A program made the position numbers and the translations under genes. The notes under the pieces were generated by a model. The model saw nothing but the letters and a program-made list of their open reading frames with translations. It did not search any database and was not told the origin of the DNA. Shown here piece by piece: positions 1-6,216 of a stretch of 9,090 nucleotides of DNA. Source of the DNA: an uncultured Clostridia bacterium (lineage in GTDB: Bacteria; Bacillota; Clostridia; Oscillospirales; CAG-272); contig CANBDB010000060.1 of assembly GCA_947367285.1 (NCBI GenBank), positions 1 through 9,090 of the forward strand, given 5' to 3'. How positions within the stretch are numbered: position 1 is the stretch's first letter; every line of letters begins with the position of its first letter.

Positions 1-4
1 GCCT

Positions 5-33
5 ATTATAGCATGAGAATTTATGTTTGTCAA
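5..33 (-). promoter_or_regulatory. Consensus sigma-A promoter firing out of the left edge
   Basis: On the minus strand a perfect -35 box TTGACA (33 to 28) is followed by a 17-nt spacer and a perfect -10 box TATAAT (10 to 5). Transcription would begin just beyond position 1, so its target gene lies outside the window. It sits downstream of the XRE gene's terminator and so starts a new transcription unit. Full agreement with consensus suggests a strongly expressed target, but what that is cannot be seen. Confidence 0.85.
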
Positions 34-81
34 TAGATTTTTAATGTTTTTCGATAATTTTTTGTTCTTGACATTAAAATA

Positions 82-108
82 GCCCTCGCTCCGTTATGGA
101 ACGAGGGC
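82..108 (-). terminator. Intrinsic terminator of the XRE regulator gene
   Basis: Six bases after the stop codon of the XRE gene the minus strand folds into an 11-bp stem (GCCCTCGTTCC with GGAGCGAGGGC, one G-U pair) around a 5-nt loop, followed by TATTTTAATG. The T tract is short and interrupted but the stem is strong. A closely similar hairpin lies at 1244-1269 on the other side of the gene. Confidence 0.75.
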
Positions 109-113
109 ATATT

Positions 114-1103
114 TTAGTCCTTTTTATCTTTATCAGCAAATAGATTGCACAACATCATAACGATAGGAAACAGAACCCCACCTATTGCATAGACCAACCA
201 AGAGATATGCCAATTGTTTGTAAGGAAACTCCAAGCAAGGTATATTGCCGTCAGAACACCCCAATAGGCAAAGCCAACCGCTTCTTTTACGCTCGTTCTC
301 TTTTTTTCTTTCTCGGTAAAATCTCCTTCTTTAAGGAGCTTTTGCATACTTGCGTTTTGCGTTCCCGCCACAATAAACATTCCTGCGCCTATGCCTGCGA
401 TAATCATAAGCAGGGCAAGTGCCACCGCCACGAGCAGCTCATTCTCTGTAAAAGATAATAATACTAAAGGGACAACGGCGAAAATACATACGCACGTTGC
501 GATTATGTTATAAACAACATAAGTAGGTCTAAAAGAGTTTTTCTTTTCAGTAACGAAACCTTTAACACCATACTCAAGTTCAAAAGGAATATTTTTATCA
601 AGGAACGCATAAGGCTGATTCTTAAAACCACAGTAAATATAAATAGGAACTGCACAAATAACGAAGCCGAAAAGAACAGTTAATCCGACTGCACCAGCAA
701 TAGCTTCTGTTACGATGGGGTTAGGCAACTCGGCTAATATGCTTAATACCATAATTGTGATTGGAGAAAGAATACACAAGAACGTGGCAAGAGCAATACG
801 CCAAGAGGCGCGTTTTCTCTGTTCAAGATATGTGTTAGCTTCCTCAATAGAAATCTTCTTTACCATTGTGTCTGAAGAATCATCATTTGAAAATTCTTCA
901 TCCTCAATTTCGTCTTTTAAGAGATAGTCCGTTGTAACGCCGAACAGAGTACCAAGCTGCAATATCTTTTCTAAATCGGGAATACTCTGTGCGCTCTCCC
1001 ACTTTGAAACAGCTTGACGGGATACGTTCATTTTGTCAGCAAGTTCCTCTTGCGACCAACCGTTCTTTTTTCGTAATCTGATAATTTTGTCAGCTAAAAT
1101 CAT
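114..1103 (-). CDS. XRE-family HTH regulator with a six-segment membrane tail
   Basis: A 329-residue protein. Residues about 4-60 form a classic XRE/Cro-CI helix-turn-helix (motifs WSQEELADKMNVSRQAVSKWE and TTDYLLKDE), followed by an acidic linker and then about six hydrophobic segments (roughly residues 100-122, 130-160, 195-217, 224-247, 277-295, 302-325). Regulators of this build are common in Firmicutes and are thought to bind DNA while tethered to the membrane; the signal sensed here is unknown. I chose the ATG at 1103 because GAGGTG lies 6 nt upstream; an in-frame ATG at 1136 lacks a ribosome site and falls inside a palindrome. It is transcribed alone, with its own promoter and terminator, downstream of the membrane-protein operon, which it may regulate by proximity only. 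Autoregulation is plausible from the palindrome in its leader. Confidence 0.88.
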   Translation of the reverse strand: MILADKIIRLRKKNGWSQEELADKMNVSRQAVSKWESAQSIPDLEKILQLGTLFGVTTDYLLKDEIEDEEFSNDDSSDTMVKKISIEEANTYLEQRKRASWRIALATFLCILSPITIMVLSILAELPNPIVTEAIAGAVGLTVLFGFVICAVPIYIYCGFKNQPYAFLDKNIPFELEYGVKGFVTEKKNSFRPTYVVYNIIATCVCIFAVVPLVLLSFTENELLVAVALALLMIIAGIGAGMFIVAGTQNASMQKLLKEGDFTEKEKKRTSVKEAVGFAYWGVLTAIYLAWSFLTNNWHISWLVYAIGGVLFPIVMMLCNLFADKDKKD

Positions 1104-1130
1104 ATAAACACCTCGTTTGAAAATTTCGTA

Positions 1131-1143
1131 AAGCACCGTGCTT
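1131..1143. promoter_or_regulatory. Palindromic operator candidate for the XRE regulator
   Basis: AAGCAC-C-GTGCTT is a perfect 6+1+6 inverted repeat lying between the -10 box (1161-1156) and the ribosome site (1114-1110) of the XRE gene, about 6 to 18 nt into the predicted transcript. XRE repressors often bind short dyads overlapping their own promoters, so self-repression is a reasonable inference. No second copy was noticed upstream of the other operon. Confidence 0.45.
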
Positions 1144-1155
1144 CATCGTGTCTTT

Positions 1156-1164
1156 ATTGTATCA
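1156..1164 (-). promoter_or_regulatory. Extended -10 promoter of the XRE gene
   Basis: On the minus strand TGATACAAT gives a -10 box TACAAT (1161-1156) preceded directly by the TGn extension. No convincing -35 box is found at 16-18 nt, which is typical of extended -10 promoters. The predicted start near 1149 gives a leader of about 45 nt that includes the palindrome and the ribosome site. Confidence 0.55.
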
Positions 1165-1243
1165 AAAATCACGGTTACATACCACCAACCGAGGGCTTTC
1201 AATGTGTCAACCGACAGTTGCTTTTTTCTTTTTAGGTAGTTTC

Positions 1244-1269
1244 GCCCTCGATCTGAGTGGAACGAGGGC
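1244..1269. repeat. Terminator-like hairpin, near-copy of that at 82-108
   Basis: GCCCTCG and CGAGGGC form a 7-bp stem around a 12-nt loop, 12 bases after the stop of the 107-codon ORF. It resembles the hairpin at 82-108: both have the 7-base arms and share TGG followed by AACGAGGGC. No T tract follows on the minus strand (GAAACTACC), so its strength as a terminator for the long operon is doubtful. The two copies bracket the XRE gene in the same orientation. A third CGAGGGC (1190-1196) lies nearby. Confidence 0.5.
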
Positions 1270-1280
1270 TGTAAGTCATT

Positions 1281-1604
1281 TTAGAATATACCGGGCAGGA
1301 TGTTAGCAATTATAAGACCTGCTCCGAAAGAGATACCGTTAGCAACGAGCGAGTACGCGCCGTAGAACAAAACGGGCTTTTCCTTGCCTGTGAGCTTCTT
1401 CATAAATGCGGTGTAAAGAGCAGCTTCGATGGCGAATATCGCAAGCTCGAGTATAATGTACCACGCGACGAACGCCCAAGATCCCGAACGGAAATTGATA
1501 ATATTGAGCAGTACGTTCAGAATGATCTGCGTTACCGTGTTGACTCCAACAAGGAGCAGCAGAGCTTTCTTTCCTCGGAAGCCAAACAACAGCGCTATGC
1601 TCAT
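1281..1604 (-). pseudogene. Probable N-terminally truncated membrane protein (C-terminal remnant)
   Basis: 107 codons, almost entirely hydrophobic, with three to four membrane segments and motifs LLFGFRGKK, NTVTQIILNVLLN, LELAIFAIEA and a closing ANILPGIF. From memory, this pattern matches the C-terminal membrane domain of a widespread clostridial family of roughly 280-330 residues that has a signal peptide and an extracellular domain in front; here that front part is absent. In frame, the codons TTA GCC ATT GAA directly before the ATG read LAIE, which fits the family's conserved IE just before this motif, and a TGA precedes them. The nearest ribosome-like GAGG is 17 nt from the ATG, too far for efficient use. 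I infer a decayed gene whose 5' part was lost when the neighbouring 90-codon gene came to lie beside it. A genuine small membrane protein started by coupling is the alternative. Confidence 0.55.
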
Positions 1605-1623
1605 TTCAATGGCTAATCAAACC

Positions 1624-1896
1624 TCATTTCACAAAAAACACTATAATTGCACAAATGAAGATAAACACCGCTGTTCCGATACTGAAATAAGCAACCTTAC
1701 GGCTATTGTTCCATTGCATATAGCTTTGGCAAAGCATTGTTACACCCATCAAAGGCATAAAGACGTTTATAGCCTGATCCCAAACATTAAACATCTGCAA
1801 AACAGCCAATACAACGACGGATAGGCTTGCAAGAACTGATATTATCGTGACGACCTTATGTAGTAGGGGCGTATCTTTCCAATTTGTTTTACTCAT
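1624..1896 (-). CDS. Small membrane protein, DUF3953-like
   Basis: 90 residues beginning MSKTNWKDTPLLHK. A short polar head is followed by three hydrophobic segments (about residues 15-35, 40-57 and 66-88) with a polar turn (YMQWNNSRK) before the last. Length and the pattern MPLMGVTML...KVAYFSIGTAVFIFICAII resemble the uncharacterised DUF3953 membrane family; this is from memory and moderately sure. The start at 1896 is chosen for the AGGAG 7 nt upstream, which overlaps the TAG stop of the YwaF-like gene (TAGGAG), so the two are probably translated in succession. A longer reading from 1980 would overlap the upstream gene by 74 nt and lacks a ribosome site. No function is known. Confidence 0.75.
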   Translation of the reverse strand: MSKTNWKDTPLLHKVVTIISVLASLSVVVLAVLQMFNVWDQAINVFMPLMGVTMLCQSYMQWNNSRKVAYFSIGTAVFIFICAIIVFFVK

Positions 1897-1906
1897 ATCT
1901 ATACTC

Positions 1907-2674
1907 CTAATTATTCGTGGTTTTTGCTTGATTATAAAACCGTTCTCCTTTTTTATGTGCGCACAGATCGCAGATAACAAACACTCCGAAATAAATCGGT
2001 ACAGCTATCAAAGAGATCACGGGATATGTCAAGAAGTCAAGTCCGTCAAACGGTGAGTGTATTAAGAACATTGAATTGACGTCATACGCTGCCGCTTCGG
2101 ATACAAGTGCGTGAAAAACGAGGTTGCAGTAACACCCGATAGCCGCCATTACAAAAATTGAAATGATGATGTTTGCAATGTTTCTTTTGACGTCAATTTT
2201 TATGTAGCCGAAGATCGGGAGCAAAAGAATATTGAACAAAAGCGTGGCGTGTGCCGTTATGCTCTTGAAATTCTCATAATCTGCAAGCGTTGGGTTGTTT
2301 ATAAAATCCACGTTGGCGAACATCCCAACAAGGGTGGAAATGATACCAAACCAAAACAAATAATCAATGAAGAACGATCCAACTCTTGATTTCTTGTTTT
2401 TCAAGAGTGCGAAGATCAGAGCCGACCACATCACCACGTTGCAAGGATATATCGGCAAAATCAGATTAGGGGTTTCGCCCAAGTATTCTATCGCATTGCC
2501 ACCCGACAACAGCTTGAATATAAACGAGCTGTAATGAAACACGATAGTGAAAATCGCGGCAGCTATCAGAATGATATTTTGTGTGCGTTCTTTCTTAACG
2601 CATTTTTTAACGAGCCATAAGCCGAGTGCAATTAAGGCTATAAGTATAAAATTGAAGATGATTAGTTTTCCCAT
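1907..2674 (-). CDS. YwaF / TMEM164-like integral membrane protein
   Basis: 255 residues with about seven membrane segments. The order of motifs (FHYSSFIFKLL near 46-56, LPIYPCNVVMW near 73-83, FGIISTLVGMF near 109-119, SITAHATLLFNI near 138-149) matches the bacterial YwaF (TIGR02206) family, distantly related to eukaryotic TMEM164. Human TMEM164 has been reported to be an acyltransferase for ether phospholipids using a Cys/His pair; this protein has Cys78 and His142 in the corresponding membrane segments, with similar spacing, so a lipid-acyl transfer role is possible but unproven. The ATG is 4 nt after the stop of the preceding gene and has no clear ribosome site, which points to translational coupling. 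It ends 10 nt before the next start. Confidence 0.8.
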   Translation of the reverse strand: MGKLIIFNFILIALIALGLWLVKKCVKKERTQNIILIAAAIFTIVFHYSSFIFKLLSGGNAIEYLGETPNLILPIYPCNVVMWSALIFALLKNKKSRVGSFFIDYLFWFGIISTLVGMFANVDFINNPTLADYENFKSITAHATLLFNILLLPIFGYIKIDVKRNIANIIISIFVMAAIGCYCNLVFHALVSEAAAYDVNSMFLIHSPFDGLDFLTYPVISLIAVPIYFGVFVICDLCAHKKGERFYNQAKTTNN

Positions 2675-2678
2675 ATCA

Positions 2679-2921
2679 TTATTTGTTGTTATTTTCTTTC
2701 TTTACAAATTTCTTCTTACAGATTATCGCGGCAATGAAGAACGCCAAGCTCGGCAGAAGATACTCAACGGCATCCACGAGCGCGTAAGCGTACAGAGGCG
2801 CCGAACCCAAATAACCGCCGGTATTGTATTTATAGGCATCCACGCCAAAGGCAATGGCAAAGCCTACGACCAATAAGGCAGCCACGATATATAGGAATTT
2901 ATAGATGTTTTCTTTTTTCAT
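2679..2921 (-). CDS. Small two-TM membrane protein, uncharacterised
   Basis: 80 residues with two hydrophobic segments (about 8-27 and 44-68) joined by a short loop rich in Gly and Tyr (YKYNTGGYLGSAPLYAYA), ending in a strongly basic/polar tail KKKFVKKENNNK that should lie in the cytoplasm. I do not recognise a family. The start has a strong AAGGAG 7 nt upstream. The gene lies 15 nt after the zinc-ribbon gene and 4 nt before the YwaF-like gene, so its translation probably feeds that of YwaF; a joint role in the membrane is an inference from position. Confidence 0.75.
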   Translation of the reverse strand: MKKENIYKFLYIVAALLVVGFAIAFGVDAYKYNTGGYLGSAPLYAYALVDAVEYLLPSLAFFIAAIICKKKFVKKENNNK

Positions 2922-2936
2922 AGTGAAACTCCTTTT

Positions 2937-3197
2937 TCAAAGCTCCTTTCCGCAGTGGGGGCAGAACTTGGACTTGCCAAGCAGAGTATCATTAACCTTG
3001 CCACAATGCGGACAACGGCTACCAATAAACTTGTAGCACACAACAGAGCCGAGAAAAATCACAAAAGAAATACCTGTGATTATAACCTCAGCGGTTGTAG
3101 CGTAATTTCCATCAAGCAGCTTTACTCCTACAACGCCCAAAGTTATAAAGAGGACGATTGCGGAAATAACCGCTAACCATAAACACAATTTTTTCAT
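2937..3197 (-). CDS. Two-TM protein with C-terminal zinc ribbon
   Basis: 86 residues. Two hydrophobic segments (about 4-25 and 36-56) precede a compact zinc ribbon formed by two CPHCGK knuckles (Cys near 62 and 65, then 79 and 82) ending in the typical KEL tail. The four cysteines should bind one zinc ion on the cytoplasmic side. Such membrane-anchored zinc ribbons are frequent in clostridia and rarely have a known role. The start has GAGGT 5 nt upstream. The 47-nt gap before it is the largest in the operon and contains no convincing terminator; a TATAAA-like run there is not enough to call an internal promoter. Confidence 0.8.
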   Translation of the reverse strand: MKKLCLWLAVISAIVLFITLGVVGVKLLDGNYATTAEVIITGISFVIFLGSVVCYKFIGSRCPHCGKVNDTLLGKSKFCPHCGKEL

Positions 3198-3244
3198 AGT
3201 CTACCTCGATTATTAACAGATTTCTTTATAAACTTCTGTATTAT

Positions 3245-3769
3245 TTACGGTTCGGTTACAGGTCTAAATGTTTCCATTCTTCCTATGTGTGGTGTGTCTT
3301 TGTCGTGTACGTATGTAAAAAAGTATGTTTCTCCAACTTCAAGCATATTACAGAAGGTGCTCGGTGCTTCAAGCTCGGCACGTATTTTTTGCTCACCATA
3401 CGCCTTTTCAATAACAATAATGCCTTCTGCCGGATCAACCTCTACAACAACTCCTGTTACGCTTGTTGAAATATCATCGGCACGTGCTACGAACCACGAT
3501 GATTGCAACACGATTAAACATACGAATAAGAGAACAAGCCACTTGCTCGATTTATCGCCTTTCTTTTTCACAATAGAAACAATTTCGATTACCAAAAAAA
3601 TTATGGTTGCAGGGATAGCAAGCATAGGAATAAGTGCTGCGATCTCGTGAACACGATAATCTATGAGTGTATATATCCCATAAAAAGCAAGTTCTTCTTC
3701 CAACAAAAAGAACATCCAAGAAAAAGCAAGTATTCCTAAAAATATGCCTATTCGTAAAGCCTTTTTCAT
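3245..3769 (-). CDS. Three-TM membrane protein with soluble C-terminal domain
   Basis: 174 residues. Hydrophobic segments at about 5-24, 43-66 and 76-95 are followed by a soluble domain of about 75 residues (from ARADDISTSV) rich in beta-forming stretches (TGVVVEVDPAEGIIVIEKAYGEQKI, ETYFFTYVHD), compatible with an OB- or barrel-like fold on the extracellular side. No family recognised. The start ATG overlaps the stop of the preceding zinc-ribbon gene as ATGA, and its GGAGGT lies inside the last codons of that gene (Gly-Gly-Thr), so the pair is translationally coupled. One Cys (CNML) is present in the soluble part; no catalytic motif is apparent. Confidence 0.75.
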   Translation of the reverse strand: MKKALRIGIFLGILAFSWMFFLLEEELAFYGIYTLIDYRVHEIAALIPMLAIPATIIFLVIEIVSIVKKKGDKSSKWLVLLFVCLIVLQSSWFVARADDISTSVTGVVVEVDPAEGIIVIEKAYGEQKIRAELEAPSTFCNMLEVGETYFFTYVHDKDTPHIGRMETFRPVTEP

Positions 3770-4014
3770 ACAGTACCTCCGTTCAAATCATTGCTACCGT
3801 CCGCATAGTCAATGACTATCTTCTTACAGTTCGGACAATTATAAGCAACACAAGCTGAACCTTTCATCATAGAAAGTTCCGACAGAACAATCGAGTCTTT
3901 ATGTAGGAAAGCGCGGGTAAAAAACTTACGTTTTTCGCCCTTTATCCAATTCAACTCTTGCGGACTATGAATAAGTCCTTTTATCATTTCATTATTGCAA
4001 TAAGGACAGTTCAT
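3766..4014 (-). CDS. Small zinc-ribbon protein, DUF6487-like
   Basis: 82 residues beginning MNCPYCNNEM. Two CxxC pairs (CPYC at 3-6 and CPNC near 60-63) flank a stretch with MIKGLIHSPQELNWIKGEKRKFF, a pattern matching the DUF6487 group of small zinc-binding proteins of unknown function (assignment from memory). There is no membrane segment, so it is probably cytosolic. The start is fixed at 4014 by a near-perfect AAAGGAGG 7 nt upstream; an in-frame ATG at 4032 is rejected because the codons between would just translate this ribosome site (Lys-Gly-Gly-His-Lys). Its last codons carry the ribosome site of the next gene, with which it overlaps by 4 nt. Confidence 0.8.
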   Translation of the reverse strand: MNCPYCNNEMIKGLIHSPQELNWIKGEKRKFFTRAFLHKDSIVLSELSMMKGSACVAYNCPNCKKIVIDYADGSNDLNGGTV

Positions 4015-4041
4015 TTTGTGTCCTCCTTTCAAAAGCAGCTA

Positions 4042-4965
4042 TCAATAGTCGCGCGTTAACAGATTTCCGTTCTTATCATAAATTTCAAGACTTCCATCAA
4101 CTGCTGTGATAGTATTATGAGTGTGTTCGTCAAGATCGTTCCAAAAATATGCAAGAGTTTTATGAGTATATCCCAACGAATCTTTTGCTAAAACATAGAT
4201 GCAGAACTTATCACCGTATTTTGCATCATAGCTCACGTTTACGGGAATATGATATGATTGAGTCGTTACATTGCTCGTAATATCCTTTCTGTCGATCTCC
4301 TGTTCATTCTTAACGGTAATCAATTCGATTTTGGTTATTGTGACATTGCTATTCGACGCAACCGGCTTTTCATCAAACATCAAATTTCCGTCTATTGCCA
4401 ACTTACCATTTTTGAGAACATCTGACGACTCTAAATGAGCGTAAACATAAGGGAGATAAAGGGTAAACAATCTTGACACTTCGACATCTTCGAGTTTTTC
4501 CGTTTTTGTCGTTTCTCCCGAAACAATATTCAGCATCGGGTAATCATCGTAGTCAATGAACATATTGACCGCTACGGTCGCAGAAAACTCATTTCCATTT
4601 CTTTCAAGAGCAACCGTTTCACTTCCAATCTTAACAGAAAGCTGCATATCATCGGTCAAGCTCTTTGGTACTACTTTGAGAGTTACGGGAACGGTATGTG
4701 TTTCTGTATTCAATTCACCCAAAGTATAGTCAACACTCGACAAAAGACTTGCTTCTTTTTTGAGCTTTTCATCCACGTTATCGTAAATTGCATTTATATC
4801 ATTTCGCAGATAGTTCACTTGATTTTGATAGTTTGCAATCGTATTTCGCAAATTTGAGATTTCGTTTGACAAATCGCTGATCTTTATTAAACAGAAAATC
4901 ATCAAACAAGCCAACACAATGATGGCTGCTATTGACCAATTAAATCTTTTCTTGTTTTCTTCCAT
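4042..4965 (-). CDS. Membrane-anchored coiled-coil protein with extracellular beta domains
   Basis: 307 residues. A short basic N-terminus (MEENKKRFNW) and one hydrophobic segment (about 11-28) form a signal anchor; residues about 30-75 have heptad spacing of Leu/Ile with many Asn (LSNEISNLRNTIANYQNQV) and should form a coiled coil; the remaining 220 residues are beta-rich and lack cysteine clusters, apart from a single Cys near 258. The ectodomain looks like two Ig-like or CARDB-like sandwiches (VPVTLKVVPK, FSATVAVNMF, TITKIELITV, YHIPVNVSYD), a fold inference only. It would project from the outer face of the membrane, perhaps as an oligomer. The start has AGGAG 8 nt upstream. It is more AT-rich and Asn-rich than the genes upstream of it. 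Confidence 0.78.
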   Translation of the reverse strand: MEENKKRFNWSIAAIIVLACLMIFCLIKISDLSNEISNLRNTIANYQNQVNYLRNDINAIYDNVDEKLKKEASLLSSVDYTLGELNTETHTVPVTLKVVPKSLTDDMQLSVKIGSETVALERNGNEFSATVAVNMFIDYDDYPMLNIVSGETTKTEKLEDVEVSRLFTLYLPYVYAHLESSDVLKNGKLAIDGNLMFDEKPVASNSNVTITKIELITVKNEQEIDRKDITSNVTTQSYHIPVNVSYDAKYGDKFCIYVLAKDSLGYTHKTLAYFWNDLDEHTHNTITAVDGSLEIYDKNGNLLTRDY

Positions 4966-4977
4966 AGCTGTTTCTCC

Positions 4978-5406
4978 TTAAACCAAAGTAAATAAGTATC
5001 CAACCGTAGGGCCTGCGAATATCGCAAGATATATGAGCGTGATCCAAGGTTGGTAGTCCACGTAGAACTCCTTGAAAGACAAGCTCCACGGGTGTTTGAT
5101 AAGCACCCAACCGAACACATCAAATACGATACAAATACCTGCCCATATCGCTCCTGTTATCAGAGCTTCGGATATTGTCGGCTCTGCAAGACCGTTCATA
5201 TATGCAAAGCCAAATATTGAAAACGATATGATGTTATAAAGCGGATGCCACGGTTTTGTTGCCTCGTATCCCTCGCCCATACCATTCTCGTCCATTGGCT
5301 TCATGCCAAGCACGTAAATGTTGATTATGGTATGGACAATGCCAGCGCAAGTTACCAATATATAGCTAATCCAAAACCATAGCATTGACATTCCGAAGCT
5401 TTGCAT
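4978..5406 (-). CDS. Four-TM membrane protein, uncharacterised
   Basis: 142 residues with four hydrophobic segments (about 7-33, 56-73, 80-104, 118-140). Polar loops hold motifs that look conserved in type: GMGEGYEATKPWHPLYN between the first two segments and KHPWSLSFKEFYVDYQPWI before the last. I do not recall a named family. The ATG at 5406 is preceded in frame by TGA, TAA and TCA codons, so it is the first possible start. AGGAGG lies 12 nt upstream, inside the last codons of the LOR gene (Ser-Arg-Arg-Asp); this is longer than usual, so coupling to the upstream stop 6 nt away may help. In-frame Met6 or Met8 are alternative starts. Confidence 0.75.
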   Translation of the reverse strand: MQSFGMSMLWFWISYILVTCAGIVHTIINIYVLGMKPMDENGMGEGYEATKPWHPLYNIISFSIFGFAYMNGLAEPTISEALITGAIWAGICIVFDVFGWVLIKHPWSLSFKEFYVDYQPWITLIYLAIFAGPTVGYLFTLV

Positions 5407-5412
5407 TGATTA

Positions 5413-5886
5413 TCAGTCCCTCCTTGAGCATTTCTCGGCATCAATCGCAAGAACAAGCATCAAAGCGCAAAGGGCGTCCTGCGGATCGTGGACATCGATT
5501 ACGTAGGTGTCTGTCCAGTTCCAAAGCTCCTTGGATACGGTGGCAATATTCATTCCGGTAGAGTTCATAATAGCATAATCCCACTCGAACCAATCTCCGT
5601 CCACGTGCCAACCGTTATAGTCGATATTGAATTGGGGTTTGAAAAAGGTAAATTCCTTGCTGATGCATCCAATATAATTCTCACCAAGATACATTTCAAA
5701 TTTTGGCAGGAAGGTGAAGATCTTCTCTTTCACACATCCAACCTCATTGCCACTTGCATCATAGATGCGCAACAGATGTCCCCATGCAAGCTCACCCTTT
5801 ACGGTAAAGGCGGTGTTGCCTGCTTCGTCGTATATATCGTAGCTATCAAACCACGAAAAAAATCTTTGCTTAAATAAAAGCTTCAT
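5413..5886 (-). CDS. LURP-one-related (LOR / YxjI) family protein
   Basis: 157 residues that match the LOR fold (PF04525; YxjI in Bacillus), a tubby/scramblase-like 12-strand barrel around a central helix. Seen here are the family's opening (LLFKQRFFSWFDSYDIYDEAGN), alternating strand pairs (ARIYD-type turn LLRIYDASGNEVGCVKEK, FEMYLGENYIGCISKE), the W-rich middle (NGWHVDGDWFEWDYAIMN) and a last helix (DPQDALCALMLVLAIDA). LOR proteins are soluble, with no enzymatic role known; related tubby and scramblase folds bind or act at phospholipid membranes, which would suit the membrane-rich operon. The start has AAGGAGG 5 nt upstream, overlapping the stop of the 102-codon gene. Length is typical of the bacterial family. 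Confidence 0.88.
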   Translation of the reverse strand: MKLLFKQRFFSWFDSYDIYDEAGNTAFTVKGELAWGHLLRIYDASGNEVGCVKEKIFTFLPKFEMYLGENYIGCISKEFTFFKPQFNIDYNGWHVDGDWFEWDYAIMNSTGMNIATVSKELWNWTDTYVIDVHDPQDALCALMLVLAIDAEKCSRRD

Positions 5887-5897
5887 TGTGTCCTCCT

Positions 5898-6206
5898 TTA
5901 TCTGATACTCGTTCTTGAAGAGGTGCCGTCGATCTCATAGGTAAACGCGGCGGCAGGAACAGAAATGTGTATCGCATACATGCTGATGCGCCCGGTGCTC
6001 TCACAGTCCTCCGGCTTTCCCTCCGCGTTGACGGTCAGGTTGAGGCTGAGAGTACCGTCATCGTTCATTTCACCGTAGAATTGTGGTTCAAAGAACGGTG
6101 CGTGAATCGTACCGCTGACCTTCTCATCCTCCAAATCCACAGACAGATCGCCCACGCGGTATCCCGCGTGCGTTTTGATAACGATATGATAGCTCAAAGT
6201 GTTCAT
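5898..6206 (-). CDS. Small beta-rich protein, uncharacterised
   Basis: 102 residues with no signal peptide or membrane segment. Alternating strands (YHIVIKTHAGYRVGDLSVDL, KVSGTIHAPFF, EPQFYGEMNDDGTLSLNLTV, GRISMYAIHISVPAAAFTYEI) suggest a single beta-sandwich or barrel domain. I recognise no family. The start at 6206 lies 10 nt after the VanZ stop and has only a weak AGAG-type ribosome site, so it is probably translated by coupling to VanZ. The gene is more GC-rich than the genes further downstream and similar to the LOR gene, which it precedes by 11 nt; the two may have travelled together. Confidence 0.7.
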   Translation of the reverse strand: MNTLSYHIVIKTHAGYRVGDLSVDLEDEKVSGTIHAPFFEPQFYGEMNDDGTLSLNLTVNAEGKPEDCESTGRISMYAIHISVPAAAFTYEIDGTSSRTSIR

Positions 6207-6216
6207 AAAATCATCT

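Noticed and set aside
1429..1824. A 131-codon plus-strand ORF spanning 1429-1824
   Set aside because: It overlaps two minus-strand genes, has no ribosome site and a low-complexity His/Cys-rich product unlike a real protein.
3198..3244. Internal promoter or terminator in the 47-nt gap
   Set aside because: Only a TATAAA-like run and a 5-bp inverted repeat (ACAGA/TCTGT) are present; there is no -35 box and no T tract after the repeat.
4015..4032. Upstream ATG for the DUF6487-like gene
   Set aside because: The six extra codons translate the ribosome-binding site itself (Lys-Gly-Gly-His-Lys); the ATG at 4014 has ideal spacing.
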